Shown here: positions 18,818 through 27,977 of the stretch, in pieces
Numbering within the stretch: the first letter of the stretch is position 1
How the letters are laid out: each line of letters begins with the position of its first letter
Source of the DNA: Marinobacterium rhizophilum
GTDB taxonomy: Bacteria > Pseudomonadota > Gammaproteobacteria > Pseudomonadales > Balneatricaceae
NCBI RefSeq assembly: GCF_024397915.1
Contig: NZ_CP073347.1
Location: forward strand, 1,488,001-1,552,000
DNA: 64,000 nt
Direction of reading: 5' to 3'
Program-made: the position numbers and the translations under genes
The notes under the pieces: generated by a model
Database searches by the model: none
Told to the model about the DNA's origin: nothing
Seen by the model: the letters and a program-made list of their open reading frames with translations, nothing else

Positions 18818-19024
18818 GCGCTGCATCCCGGCGCCGGCCCTTGCCACAACGGCCGACAAGCTCGGCATCCAGGCGCAGTGTCCCGGCGCCGGCCCCTTCC
18901 ACGGGGGCCGACAAGCTCAGCATCCAGGCGCTGCATCCCGGCGCCGGCCCTTGCCACAAGGGCCGACAAGCGCTGCATCCAGGCGGAGTATCCCGGCACC
19001 GCCCCTTCCGGAGGGCCGGTGCCG
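18796..19024. repeat. Tandem array of 55-bp hairpin units starting inside proS
   Basis: Three copies of exactly 55 bp (18796-18850, 18851-18905, 18906-18960) and a diverged 53-bp fourth (18961-19013) begin GGCCGACAAG. Copy 1 contains the last six proS codons and the TAA; the later copies read CAG instead of TAA. Each junction forms a GC-rich hairpin. At 18945-18965 a 9-bp perfect stem has loop CCA, and at 18890-18910 a 7-bp perfect stem has different bases. The fourth ends in an 8-bp stem, CGGCACCG (18994-19001) with CGGTGCCG (19017-19024). No spacers occur, so this is not a CRISPR. Confidence 0.92.
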
Positions 19025-19185
19025 CTTCTCCCCCGCCTGCACATCAGCGCCTACCCGCACCACTGCACAGCACAGTCCATTAGCAGCCCATTCGACACAC
19101 TCGGGCCAGCGCCTTCCCCCACAGCTGCGACAGAGCGCGATACGCTATAGTTCACGGGCCGATACTTTGCTCGGGCCCCGATCCC

Positions 19186-22113
19186 ATGTCCAGCACCAAG
19201 CCACGTCACTATCCGCTGCACCTGCAGATCACAGCACTCTTCATGCTGCTTATTCTGCTGCTCGGCGGCAGCCTGACCTGGTACCACTATCGCCAATCCA
19301 GCGACCTGATCCTCACCGCCTCCGCCCAGCTGTTCGAGCAGTACGGTGAACGCCTGCGGCTGGAGTTCCTGCGCACCTATCAGCCCATCGTCCAGCTGAT
19401 CAACATGCTGGCACTGGACTCCATCGTCAAGGCGCAGACGGCAACCGAACGCCTTACTCGCCTGACCCTGCTGGCCCGGGCCCTGGAACAGCGCCCGCAG
19501 GTCACGGCGCTGCAAATAGGCTACGCCAGCGGCGACTACCTGGTGGTGCGCCCCATCAACGGTGATCGGCTCAGCGCCAGTCTCCAGCCTCCAGGCGGCA
19601 GTCATCTCATCGCCCAAAGCATCAGTACCGACCCCCAGGGGCGCAGGCAGCAGCAGGATTATTTTTTCGACGTCGACCTGCGCCTGATCGAGCAGCGCGA
19701 CACGGCGCCGTCGGACTATGACCCGCGCCAGCAGAACTGGTATCAGCTGGCGCTGGAACACGACCGGCATGGGGTCACTGAGCCCTATTTTTTCCCCACC
19801 ATTGGCAAGGTTGGCATTACCCTGTCCGGGCGCGACCCGCTGCAGGGCACCGTGATCGCGGCCGATGTGGCACTCGACCGGCTGTCCCGTTCCATTTCCG
19901 AACTGCACATCACGCCACGCAGCGAGATCGTCCTGCTGGATCAGAACTTCAACGCCCTGGCCTATCGTGACCCCGGCAAGCTGGTCCTGCTGGAGCAGCA
20001 CAGGATCATCGACATTGCCCGCCTCGACAGCCTGGGCTCCCGGGTGCTGGACGCCGCGAGCAAGCCGGTGGCCGCCGGCGAACGGCGCTTCAGGCTCGAA
20101 TTCGATCGGGAAACCTGGCGCGCCGAACTCTATGCGCTGGAAGCTGCCGATGGCATTCACTTCGAGCTGCTGATTCTGGTGCCCGAAAACGAACTGCTCA
20201 GCGAAGCGCTGCGAATCCGCCGTCAATCGAACCTGATCACCGGTATTATCCTGATGCTCGCGCTCCCCCTGACCTGGCTGCTGGCGCGCCAGATAGCCCG
20301 CCCCTTGCGCCAGCTCGCACTGGAGGCGAGCCAGATTCGGCGTTTCCAGCTCGATCAGCCCATCAGCACCCGTTCGCGCATTCGCGAGATCGACGACCTG
20401 GGCCACAGCATGAGGGTCATGAAAGACACCCTGAACCAGTTCCTCGGCATGCTGGGCGCCATGTCGGAGGAAACGGCCTTCGTGCCGCTCATCGAACTGA
20501 TTTGCACCCAGACCATGAGCGTCAGCCAGGCGGCCGGCGCCGCGATCTACCTGGTCAATGACGACGATACAAGGCTCGAGCTCGCCAGCCTGAAACTGGC
20601 AGAAGCCACAGGGGCTGCGCCACTTTTGCCCCCCTGCGCGCTGCACGGCGACCACCAGCTGGCGGACTGCCTGCTGCACGAAACCAGCCTCAGCCAGACC
20701 CTGACCCACAGCAGTATCGATCACCCGATGTACCCGCTGTTGCAGGCACTGCACACAGGCCGTCTCCAGGTCATCAGCATTCCACTGAAAAATCGCAATC
20801 GCGAGTCCGTCGGCGTGCTTTGCCTGCTTTATGGCAACAGCCAGGCCCACTGCGAAAACGACCTGCTGGACTTTATCGAGACGCTGTCCGGTTTTGCCTC
20901 ACTGACACTGGAAAACCGCCAGTTGATTGGCAAGGAAAAAGCCCTGCTGGAGGCCTTTATCGAGCTGATCGCCGGTGCCATTGATGCCAAGTCGCCCCAC
21001 ACCGGCGGGCACTGCGCCCGGGTACCGGCACTCACCGAAATGCTCGCCCGGGCGGCCTGCGACAGCAGCGACCCCGCCTTTGCCGACTTTTCCCTGAACG
21101 ACGACCAATGGGAAGAGCTGCATATCGCCAGTTGGCTGCACGACTGCGGCAAGATCACCACGCCGGAAACGGTGGTGGAAAAGGCCACCAAGCTGGAAAC
21201 CTTTCATGATCGCATCCATGAAATCCGCACCCGCTTCGAAGTTCTCAAGCGCGATGCCGAACTGCGCTTCTGGCGCCAGCTGCACGACGCCAAGGACACG
21301 GAACGGCAAACCCTGAAAGTACGGCTGGAGGCAACACTGGCCAGGGAGCTGGGACAACTGGATGACGACTTCGCCTTTGTCGCCCAGTGCAACCTGGGGC
21401 GCGAACAGATGGCACAATCAGATCAGCAGCGCCTGCGCACCCTTGCCAGGCGCGAATGGCTGCGCACCCTGGATGATCGCCTGGGCATTTCCTGGGAAGC
21501 ACGCCAGCGCCGCCCCGGCGGCACCGTCAGCCTGCCGGTACGCGAAACGCTGCTGGCCGACAAGGATTTCCACCTGATTCCCCGCACCGAAGCCGATTAT
21601 ATCCCGGCTAACAACCCCTGGGGGTTTCGTCTGCACCAGCCCCAGCATCTCTACAACCAGGGCGAGCTGTACAACCTGCTGATCAACGCGGGCACCCTGA
21701 CGCCCGAGGAGCGTTACAAGATCAACGACCATATCGTGCAGACCATCATTATGCTGGAAAAACTGCCTTACCCGCGTCACCTGCGCGGCATACCGGAAAT
21801 CGCCGGCGGGCATCACGAGCGCATGGACGGGCGCGGCTACCCCAGAGGACTGACCGGCGAGCAGATGTCATTACCGGCGCGCATGATGGCCATTGCGGAT
21901 ATCTTCGAGGCCCTCACCGCCGCGGACCGGCCCTACAAGGAGCCCAAACGCCTGAGCGAGGCTTTGCTGATCATGGGGCAGATGCGCGACCGGGGGCATA
22001 TAGATCCGCACCTGTTCCGGCTGTTTCTGCACAGCGGTGTGTGCGAACAGTACGCCTGCCAGTACCTGACACCGGCGCAGCGCGACCCGGTGGACATCAG
22101 GCGGTACCTTTAG
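19186..22113 (+). CDS. Membrane HD-GYP phosphodiesterase with sensor, HAMP and GAF domains
   Basis: This 975-residue signalling protein is probably a c-di-GMP phosphodiesterase. In order: transmembrane helix near 13-33, a periplasmic Cache-type sensor region to about 345, helix 351-367, a HAMP segment to about 415, a GAF-like domain near 430-580 and an HD-GYP domain. The metal and active residues are present: H605/H609, H652-D653, H876-H877-E878 and G884-Y885-P886. About 90 residues are inserted within the HD-GYP domain (after KATKLE), as in one known subgroup. It stands alone, after the proS repeat array. Confidence 0.9.
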   Translation: MSSTKPRHYPLHLQITALFMLLILLLGGSLTWYHYRQSSDLILTASAQLFEQYGERLRLEFLRTYQPIVQLINMLALDSIVKAQTATERLTRLTLLARALEQRPQVTALQIGYASGDYLVVRPINGDRLSASLQPPGGSHLIAQSISTDPQGRRQQQDYFFDVDLRLIEQRDTAPSDYDPRQQNWYQLALEHDRHGVTEPYFFPTIGKVGITLSGRDPLQGTVIAADVALDRLSRSISELHITPRSEIVLLDQNFNALAYRDPGKLVLLEQHRIIDIARLDSLGSRVLDAASKPVAAGERRFRLEFDRETWRAELYALEAADGIHFELLILVPENELLSEALRIRRQSNLITGIILMLALPLTWLLARQIARPLRQLALEASQIRRFQLDQPISTRSRIREIDDLGHSMRVMKDTLNQFLGMLGAMSEETAFVPLIELICTQTMSVSQAAGAAIYLVNDDDTRLELASLKLAEATGAAPLLPPCALHGDHQLADCLLHETSLSQTLTHSSIDHPMYPLLQALHTGRLQVISIPLKNRNRESVGVLCLLYGNSQAHCENDLLDFIETLSGFASLTLENRQLIGKEKALLEAFIELIAGAIDAKSPHTGGHCARVPALTEMLARAACDSSDPAFADFSLNDDQWEELHIASWLHDCGKITTPETVVEKATKLETFHDRIHEIRTRFEVLKRDAELRFWRQLHDAKDTERQTLKVRLEATLARELGQLDDDFAFVAQCNLGREQMAQSDQQRLRTLARREWLRTLDDRLGISWEARQRRPGGTVSLPVRETLLADKDFHLIPRTEADYIPANNPWGFRLHQPQHLYNQGELYNLLINAGTLTPEERYKINDHIVQTIIMLEKLPYPRHLRGIPEIAGGHHERMDGRGYPRGLTGEQMSLPARMMAIADIFEALTAADRPYKEPKRLSEALLIMGQMRDRGHIDPHLFRLFLHSGVCEQYACQYLTPAQRDPVDIRRYL

Positions 22114-22146
22114 CGGGTCGTACTTCAGCAGCCTGTCAGGGGCTGT

Positions 22147-22437
22147 TCAGCGACGTATCTCAAAACCCTGCAAGGCCGGTTCCGGCTGGCAAGACTCGCT
22201 TTCCAGCCGGTCAACCCGCGCCTGCGCAGGTCCGTGCCGCAGCCACTGCAGCATGCGCATCAGCGCCGGCGTCTCTCCCTGCAGCCAGGCTGTCACGCTG
22301 CCATCGGCCTCATTCTGCACCCAGCCCTGCAGGCCTTCGATGCGCGCCTGCTGGCAGGCACAGTAGCGAAAACTGACGCCCTGTACCCGTCCGTGCACGC
22401 GCACGCGCCGGGCCTCGACCGCCGCGGTCACGCTCAT
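22147..22437 (-). CDS. Acylphosphatase
   Basis: This is a 96-residue acylphosphatase that hydrolyses carboxyl-phosphate bonds. The GRVQGVSFRY motif with catalytic R24 and the GWVQNEADGSV motif with N42 are intact. The ATG overlaps the stop of the upstream yihY-like gene (ATGA), so it is the second gene of a minus-strand operon. Confidence 0.93.
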   Translation of the reverse strand: MSVTAAVEARRVRVHGRVQGVSFRYCACQQARIEGLQGWVQNEADGSVTAWLQGETPALMRMLQWLRHGPAQARVDRLESESCQPEPALQGFEIRR

Positions 22438-23690
22438 CCCCTCTCCCCCTGGCGCAGGCTGTTGTCATCCTCCGCCGGGTCGGACGCGAACAGCACCTGC
22501 AGCGGCACATCGAGCTGCTTGCTGCGCTGATGCGCCAGTGCCTGCAAACGCAGGTCCAGCCGGCGCTGCCAGGGGCTGATCGACTCGTGGGCGAAAGGCT
22601 CCGGCATCGGCCAGGGCAACACCTCGGTCAGCTCCTGCAGACGATAATGGGCCAGGTCTCGGCTGAGCAGGTAGGCACCCTGTTCATTGCGCTGCACGAT
22701 GCCCGCGTCCATCAGCAGCACCTGATAATCGTCCCAGCGCCCCTGGTCTAGCCCCGGGACCTCCTGCAGCAAAATTCGGTCCGACAGCCCCATCCCCTCT
22801 CGCTGCGCCTGCCACAGGCGGTACAGCACCGCCACCACGGTTTGCAGGTGAGACGCGGCAATCTGGCGCCGGACCGGCTGATAGACGCTCAGGGCACGGG
22901 TAAGCTCAGCGCCGAGCAGAATGATGACCCAGGAAATGTAGATCCACAGCAGAAACAACGGCACGGCGGCAAAAGCGCCGTAGATAAGCTGATAGGAGGG
23001 CGACTGGGTAACAAAAAACGCGAAACCCCGCTTGGCGGTTTCAAACAGTACCGCCACCACCAGGGCGCCGATAAAGGCATTGCGCAAGGGCACCCGGCAA
23101 TTGGGCACGGCGGCATAGAGCAGCGTAAACGCCGCCGCCGAGAGCACCATGGGCAGAAGACTCAACAGACGCCCCCGCCCCACCAGAGAAGCCGCATCGC
23201 TGATGATGGACAGGCTGGCAACATAGGAACTCAGTACCAGCCCCAGGCCGATCAGCACCGGCCCCAGGCTCAGAATCGCCCAGTACAGCAGAAAGCTCGA
23301 CATCCCCCGCCTGGGCCTTGATACCCGCCAGATGCGGTTAAAGGCCGCCTCGATGCTTTTCATCATCATGATGGATGTCACAGCCAGAAACGCCACGCCG
23401 ATGGCCGTCAGGTTGCGTGCCTGGGAGGTGAAGTTGGCCAGGTAGTCCTGCACCACTTCACCGGTGGCCGGCACGAAATTCTCGAAGACCCACCCCTGCA
23501 CGCTTTCGCCCACCCCCTGAAACGACGGCACCGCCGCCAGCATTGAGTAGGTCACCGTCATCAGCGGCACCACGGCAAACAGCGTCGTGTAGGTCAGGGC
23601 GGCGGCGTTCAGCACACCCTGGTTGGATACGAACTGGCCGAACAGGTAGCGCAGAAACAACACTGCACGGTTTTGCAGCAGAAAATTCAT
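22434..23690 (-). CDS. YihY/BrkB family inner membrane protein
   Basis: This 418-residue protein has about six membrane helices in the first 290 residues (FVSNQGVLNAAALTYTTLF, TLLYAAVPNC, WIYISWVIILLGAELT) and a soluble C-terminal domain. It belongs to the YihY/UPF0761 family, formerly called RNase BN in error; its function is unknown. The ATG at 23690 has GGGAGG six bases upstream. A longer in-frame extension to 23900 has no such signal and would overlap the divergent arsC promoter. Confidence 0.88.
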   Translation of the reverse strand: MNFLLQNRAVLFLRYLFGQFVSNQGVLNAAALTYTTLFAVVPLMTVTYSMLAAVPSFQGVGESVQGWVFENFVPATGEVVQDYLANFTSQARNLTAIGVAFLAVTSIMMMKSIEAAFNRIWRVSRPRRGMSSFLLYWAILSLGPVLIGLGLVLSSYVASLSIISDAASLVGRGRLLSLLPMVLSAAAFTLLYAAVPNCRVPLRNAFIGALVVAVLFETAKRGFAFFVTQSPSYQLIYGAFAAVPLFLLWIYISWVIILLGAELTRALSVYQPVRRQIAASHLQTVVAVLYRLWQAQREGMGLSDRILLQEVPGLDQGRWDDYQVLLMDAGIVQRNEQGAYLLSRDLAHYRLQELTEVLPWPMPEPFAHESISPWQRRLDLRLQALAHQRSKQLDVPLQVLFASDPAEDDNSLRQGERG

Positions 23691-23876
23691 GCCGACCCTC
23701 CCCCTTGTTGCCGCCGGAGCAACGGAGCCGGATCCGTCCCCCGAACGGGCCAAACCTTGAAAACCGAAAACAGCAGGCCACCCCTGCACGGCATAACAGC
23801 ACTCATGGTGAAGTCCTTTTTCGTGAAAGCATTGGCAGTTACAATAGGCGCCGCCTAAAAACGATACGGAAGCGCC

Positions 23877-24227
23877 ATGAGTCAAGTTACCCTCTATCAT
23901 AACCCACGCTGCTCCAAGTCCAGAGAAACCTATCAGCTGCTACGGGACAAGGGCATCGAACCCCAGGTGCGCGAATACCTCAAGGATATTCCCAGTGCAG
24001 ACGAACTGCGCGAACTGCTTGCAGCCCTTGGCATCAGCGCCCGTGAACTGCTGCGCACCAAGGAAGCGGAATACATGGAACTGGGACTGAATGATACGAC
24101 GCTCAGTGACGCTGCGATTATCGAAGCCATGGTGCAGTGTCCCAAGCTGATCGAACGCCCCATCGCCATTCGCGACGGCCGGGCCCGTATCGGCCGCCCG
24201 CCGGAATCCGTGCTGGAGATTCTCTAA
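23877..24227 (+). CDS. arsC: ArsC family arsenate reductase (glutaredoxin type)
   Basis: This 116-residue thioredoxin-fold protein has catalytic C12 in NPRCSKSR and the C-terminal RPI...IGRPPE pattern. Family members reduce arsenate with glutathione/glutaredoxin. No other ars genes are near, and here it heads an operon with wrbA-like, DUF2069 and SufS-SufE genes, an arrangement partly seen in Pseudomonas, so a general redox role is possible. Confidence 0.9.
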   Translation: MSQVTLYHNPRCSKSRETYQLLRDKGIEPQVREYLKDIPSADELRELLAALGISARELLRTKEAEYMELGLNDTTLSDAAIIEAMVQCPKLIERPIAIRDGRARIGRPPESVLEIL

Positions 24228-24228
24228 G

Positions 24229-24852
24229 GTGTCAAACCCCGGACAGGAGCGCCCCTACGTGCTGGTGCTCTACTACAGCCGCCACGGTGCCACCCGTACC
24301 ATGGCGCAACAGATCGCCCGCGGCATCGAGCAGTCCGGCATCGAGGCACGCCTGCGCACAGTGCCCGAAATTTCCAGCGTCTGCGAAGCCACATCCGATG
24401 AGATCCCCGCCGACGGCGACCTGTACTGCAGTGAGCTGGACCTGGCCGGCTGCGCAGGCCTTGCCCTTGGCAGCCCGACACGCTTTGGGAATATGGCGGC
24501 AGCGCTGAAATACTTTATCGACAGCACCAGTGCGCTCTGGCTTTCCGGTGCCCTGATTGGCAAGCCGGCGGCGGTATTCAGCGCATCGTCCAGCCTGCAC
24601 GGTGGCCAGGAGAGCACTCTGCTGACCATGATGCTGCCCCTGCTGCACCATGGCATGCTGATCACCGGCCTGCCCTACAGCGAGCAGGAGCTGCTGACCA
24701 CCCAAACCGGCGGGACGCCCTACGGCCCCAGCCATGTGGCCGGCCCCAAGGCCGGGCGCAATGTCGATGCCACCGAACTCAAGCTGTGCCAGGCCCAGGG
24801 CAGGCGCCTGGGCGAACTGGCGGTGAAACTCGCCCCCCGGAGCCTGACATGA
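24229..24852 (+). CDS. WrbA-like NAD(P)H:quinone oxidoreductase
   Basis: This 207-residue flavodoxin-fold protein has an N-terminal FMN-phosphate loop (YYSRHGATRTMA) and the GSPTRFGNMAAALKYFID and SSLHGGQESTLL blocks of the WrbA family. It probably reduces quinones by two electrons using FMN. The start is a GTG one base after the arsC stop. Its stop overlaps the ATG of the DUF2069 gene. Confidence 0.9.
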   Translation: MSNPGQERPYVLVLYYSRHGATRTMAQQIARGIEQSGIEARLRTVPEISSVCEATSDEIPADGDLYCSELDLAGCAGLALGSPTRFGNMAAALKYFIDSTSALWLSGALIGKPAAVFSASSSLHGGQESTLLTMMLPLLHHGMLITGLPYSEQELLTTQTGGTPYGPSHVAGPKAGRNVDATELKLCQAQGRRLGELAVKLAPRSLT

Positions 24853-25241
24853 AAACGACCCTGGACAGCAATCTCGATGCCAAGCTGCGCATGGCACGAC
24901 TGCTCACCCTTACCAGCTATGCCGCCCTGCTGAGCCTGCTCAGTGCCTGGTATCTGTGGCTGGCGCCGGCACCCGGAGACCGTCCCTGGATTGTCTGGCT
25001 CTGGCACCTGGTGCCCTTGCTGGCGTTTGCGCCTTCGGTGCTGCTGGGCAAGCCCCGCGCCCACGCCTGGCTGTGCTTTGTGCTGCTGCTGTTCTTTATT
25101 GAAGCCGTACTGGCCGCCACGCACCCGGCCACCTTTGGCCTGGGCCTCTCATACGCCATACTGGTATCGGTGCTTTTCAGCGCCGCCATGTATTACGCCC
25201 GCTGGAAAAGCCAATGGCTGCGCAGCAACCCGCAACGCTGA
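24849..25241 (+). CDS. DUF2069 membrane protein
   Basis: This 130-residue protein has four hydrophobic helices and the ATHPATFGLGLSYAILV region of DUF2069. Its function is unknown. It overlaps the wrbA-like gene at the start (ATGA) and the SufS-SufE gene at the end (TGATG), so four genes are translationally linked. Confidence 0.85.
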   Translation: MKTTLDSNLDAKLRMARLLTLTSYAALLSLLSAWYLWLAPAPGDRPWIVWLWHLVPLLAFAPSVLLGKPRAHAWLCFVLLLFFIEAVLAATHPATFGLGLSYAILVSVLFSAAMYYARWKSQWLRSNPQR

Positions 25242-26944
25242 TGCCGCAGGACCCCATGCTCGATATCGACCGCCTGCGTGCTGACTTTCCCATTCTCGAC
25301 GAAAGGGCCCATGACCAGCCGCTGATTTACTTCGACAACGCGGCCACCACCCAGAAGCCCCGGGCGGTGATCGAGGCCCAGTCGCAGTACTACCGCCACA
25401 GCAATGCCAATGTGCACCGCGCCTCCCATTACCTGAGCAGCCGTGCCACCGAGGCATTCGAGCAGGCACGACACAACGTGGCCCGCTTTATCGGGGCCGC
25501 CAGCCCACGGGAAATAATCTGGACCCGCGGCGCCACCGAAGCCATCAACCTGGTAGCCCACAGCTATGGGCGCTCACAGCTTGGCTCAGGCGACCTGATC
25601 CTGGTCTCGACCCTGGAGCACCACGCCAATATCGTGCCCTGGCAACTGCTGGCAGAGCAGGTGGGTGCCCGCATCGAAGCCATCCCGCTGCTGGATGATG
25701 GCAGCCTGGACCCCATCGCCTACCGGCAACTGTTACAACAAAACCCGCGCCTGGTGGCGCTGACCCACGCCTCCAACGCCCTGGGCACCCTCAACCCGGT
25801 GGCCGAAATGACCCGCGCCGCCCAGGGCGTCGGCGCGAAAGTGCTGATCGACGGCGCCCAGTCGACACCGCACCTGGCCATTGACGTCCAGGCCCTGGGC
25901 TGCGATTTCTTTGTGTTTTCCGGCCACAAGGTGTTTGGCCCCACCGGCATTGGTGCTCTGTGGGCGCGGGAAAGCCTGCTTGAGGCCATGCCGCCCTGGC
26001 AGGCGGGCGGGGAAATGATCGAGCATGTCAGCTTCGCATCGACCCGTTTTGCCGGCCTGCCCTTCAAGTTCGAAGCCGGCACGCCCAATATCGCCGGCGT
26101 GATTGGCCTGAATGCCGCCATCGGCTACCTGCAACAGCTTGACCGCCAGGCCATCGAAGCCCACGAAATGCAATTGCTAAACCGGGCGCTGGCACTGTGC
26201 AGCGAAATACCCGGCTTTCGCCCCGTCGGCCAGGCAGCACAGCGGGTCAGCCTGATGTCGTTCTGCATCGATGGCCTGCACCAGCAGGATATCGGCCTGA
26301 TGCTGGATCAGCACGGTATCGCGGTACGCGCCGGCCACCACTGCGCCATGCCCCTGATGCAGCGTCTGGGGCTGCCCGGTACCCTGCGTGCCTCCTTCGC
26401 GTTTTACAACACCCTGGAGGAAGTCGAACGCTTCGCCGCCGTGCTCGGCCAGATCGTGCGCGAGCAGACCCGCAGGCCACCACAGCACAGCGCGGTTTCA
26501 GTCGCCGACACCGCCTGCGCGGCAGCACCGGACAGTGCCGACCTGCTGCTACGGCTCGAAGCCTGTCGAGGCTGGCAGGCGCGCTACCGGGAGATCATGC
26601 TGCTGGGCAAGAACCTGCCCGTCATGGCGCAGTCACTGCGCACCGATGCCAACCGCCTGCACGGTTGCGAGAGTCACGTCTGGCTCAGTGTGGAGTACCG
26701 CGACGGCAGACTCTGGCTGCAAATGGACGCCGATGCCCGCGTTATCCGCGGCCTCATCGCCCTGCTGCTGGCGGCCTTTAACGGCAAGACAGCCACGCAA
26801 ATTCTGCGCTTTGACCTGCAGGGACTGTTTCAGCGCCTGGCGCTTATGCAGCACCTGAGCCCGTCTCGCGGCAATGGCCTGGCCGCCATCGTCGAGGCCA
26901 TCTACCAGCAGGCCCGGGCACGGCAGGACGAAGACCCAGGCTGA
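25241..26944 (+). CDS. Fused cysteine desulfurase - sulfur acceptor (SufS/CsdA-SufE/CsdE)
   Basis: The N-terminal ~410 residues are a class V PLP-dependent cysteine desulfurase that makes a cysteine persulfide. The PLP lysine is K230 in SGHKVFGPTG and the persulfide cysteine is C368 in RAGHHCAMPLM. After a linker of about 30 residues comes a complete SufE domain (GWQARYREIMLLGKNLP) with its acceptor cysteine C476 in HGCESHVWL. SufE proteins are usually separate. The ATG at 25241 overlaps the preceding stop; an ATG at 25256 has GCAGGA upstream and could be the true start. Confidence 0.92.
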   Translation: MPQDPMLDIDRLRADFPILDERAHDQPLIYFDNAATTQKPRAVIEAQSQYYRHSNANVHRASHYLSSRATEAFEQARHNVARFIGAASPREIIWTRGATEAINLVAHSYGRSQLGSGDLILVSTLEHHANIVPWQLLAEQVGARIEAIPLLDDGSLDPIAYRQLLQQNPRLVALTHASNALGTLNPVAEMTRAAQGVGAKVLIDGAQSTPHLAIDVQALGCDFFVFSGHKVFGPTGIGALWARESLLEAMPPWQAGGEMIEHVSFASTRFAGLPFKFEAGTPNIAGVIGLNAAIGYLQQLDRQAIEAHEMQLLNRALALCSEIPGFRPVGQAAQRVSLMSFCIDGLHQQDIGLMLDQHGIAVRAGHHCAMPLMQRLGLPGTLRASFAFYNTLEEVERFAAVLGQIVREQTRRPPQHSAVSVADTACAAAPDSADLLLRLEACRGWQARYREIMLLGKNLPVMAQSLRTDANRLHGCESHVWLSVEYRDGRLWLQMDADARVIRGLIALLLAAFNGKTATQILRFDLQGLFQRLALMQHLSPSRGNGLAAIVEAIYQQARARQDEDPG

Positions 26945-26952
26945 ACCTGGCA

Positions 26953-26975
26953 GGCTGTTGAAAAACGTCCTGCTA
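26953..26975. repeat. Copy 1 of 23-bp motif GGCTGTTGAAAA-N5-CTGCTA
   Basis: GGCTGTTGAAAA (26953-26964), five bases, then CTGCTA (26970-26975). The final CTA is the stop codon (TAG) of the minus-strand YiiX-like gene. The same motif with the same spacing occurs at 33182-33204 at the stop of the TSUP gene. It may be a short mobile-element end or a common 3' sequence. Confidence 0.7.
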
Positions 26976-27776
26976 GTCGCCCCGTCCGGCGGGGGCTGAA
27001 GCATGCTCCCCGGACGGAGCCACGGCGGCTTCCGGGTCGCCCATGCAGACAATCCGTCGATAGACATAGCCCGCTTCCAGCATCGGCTTGATCACCCTGA
27101 AGTAGGGCGAGACATCAAAGTCCCGCGGCGTGAACAAGCTCGGATGGCGCCGGAACAGCCGTACCGGAAAACCACTGTGCTCAGGCTGAACCTCCCGTGG
27201 CAAAATCGGATAGGCAACGGTCTGAAAAGCCTCGGCAATCAGCGATGAGCAAATGGCCCGCGTCGGGTCGCCGCTGCCCAGGTGCAGCATGTGCCGGCGC
27301 CAGTGTGACGGAACCGGCGGCGTGGGAAACAGAAAGCGGGCCAGATCGAGGATGTTCTTGTGGTCATACTGCTGGCCAAGGCGCGCCACCAGGAAGTCCG
27401 TCATGACCTTTACCTCGGTGGGCGCCAGCCCGACCGGGCGACAAATGCGGGTGTGACAGGCCTCGTAGCGCCCCAGCGAGACCGCCCGTACACCGGCGGA
27501 CACATCGGCCTCGATCAGTACCCGGGCCCTGGCCCCCTGCTCCGGCCCGTCCAGCGCATGACCGATGCAAAAGGCGGCGTGGGACCAGGTCGACTGCGTC
27601 AGGTACTTGATGGCCGTGCTGATACGGCTGGTGCCTTCGACCAGCAGGACATCGCCGGGCAGCAGGCACTGGTGCAACTTGTCCGCCGAACTGGTCGCCC
27701 GGGGCGCCAGCCCGTCACGCGGATGGGACAGATACACCGATAACCGATGCCCCAGAAACTCCAGCATTTGCCACAT
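26973..27776 (-). CDS. YiiX-like permuted NlpC/P60 (papain-like) hydrolase
   Basis: The 267-residue product from the ATG at 27776 (GAGG upstream) has the circularly permuted NlpC/P60 layout: the histidine motif comes first (GDVLLVEG...WSHAAFCIG, about residues 45-75) and the cysteine later (RAICSSLIAEAF). Relatives such as YiiX are amidases or acyltransferases on peptidoglycan or lipid; the substrate here is unknown. No signal peptide is evident. It is divergent from the LysR gene at 27978. Confidence 0.7.
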   Translation of the reverse strand: MWQMLEFLGHRLSVYLSHPRDGLAPRATSSADKLHQCLLPGDVLLVEGTSRISTAIKYLTQSTWSHAAFCIGHALDGPEQGARARVLIEADVSAGVRAVSLGRYEACHTRICRPVGLAPTEVKVMTDFLVARLGQQYDHKNILDLARFLFPTPPVPSHWRRHMLHLGSGDPTRAICSSLIAEAFQTVAYPILPREVQPEHSGFPVRLFRRHPSLFTPRDFDVSPYFRVIKPMLEAGYVYRRIVCMGDPEAAVAPSGEHASAPAGRGD

Positions 27777-27977
27777 AGCGCGCCTCAGATCCGGTTTAAT
27801 ACAACAGCCATACCACCCCGGCCCGCACATCATCGCATTGTTCGATGCCGCCGGCACCGGGCGACGCCGCGGCATCGCCCAGTGCCGCTATCAACTTGAT
27901 ACTAGAGCAACCTCCACACTTTGCCATTGTTGCAAATAGCATGATAATACAGGACCTTTCGTTGCCAGGATTCAGGC

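Noticed and set aside
17090..18868. Minus-strand open frame of 592 codons over proS
   Set aside because: proS is complete and of standard length; the antisense product has no recognisable motif.
18796..19024. CRISPR array
   Set aside because: The 55-bp units follow each other without spacers, the first unit is coding, and no cas gene is near.
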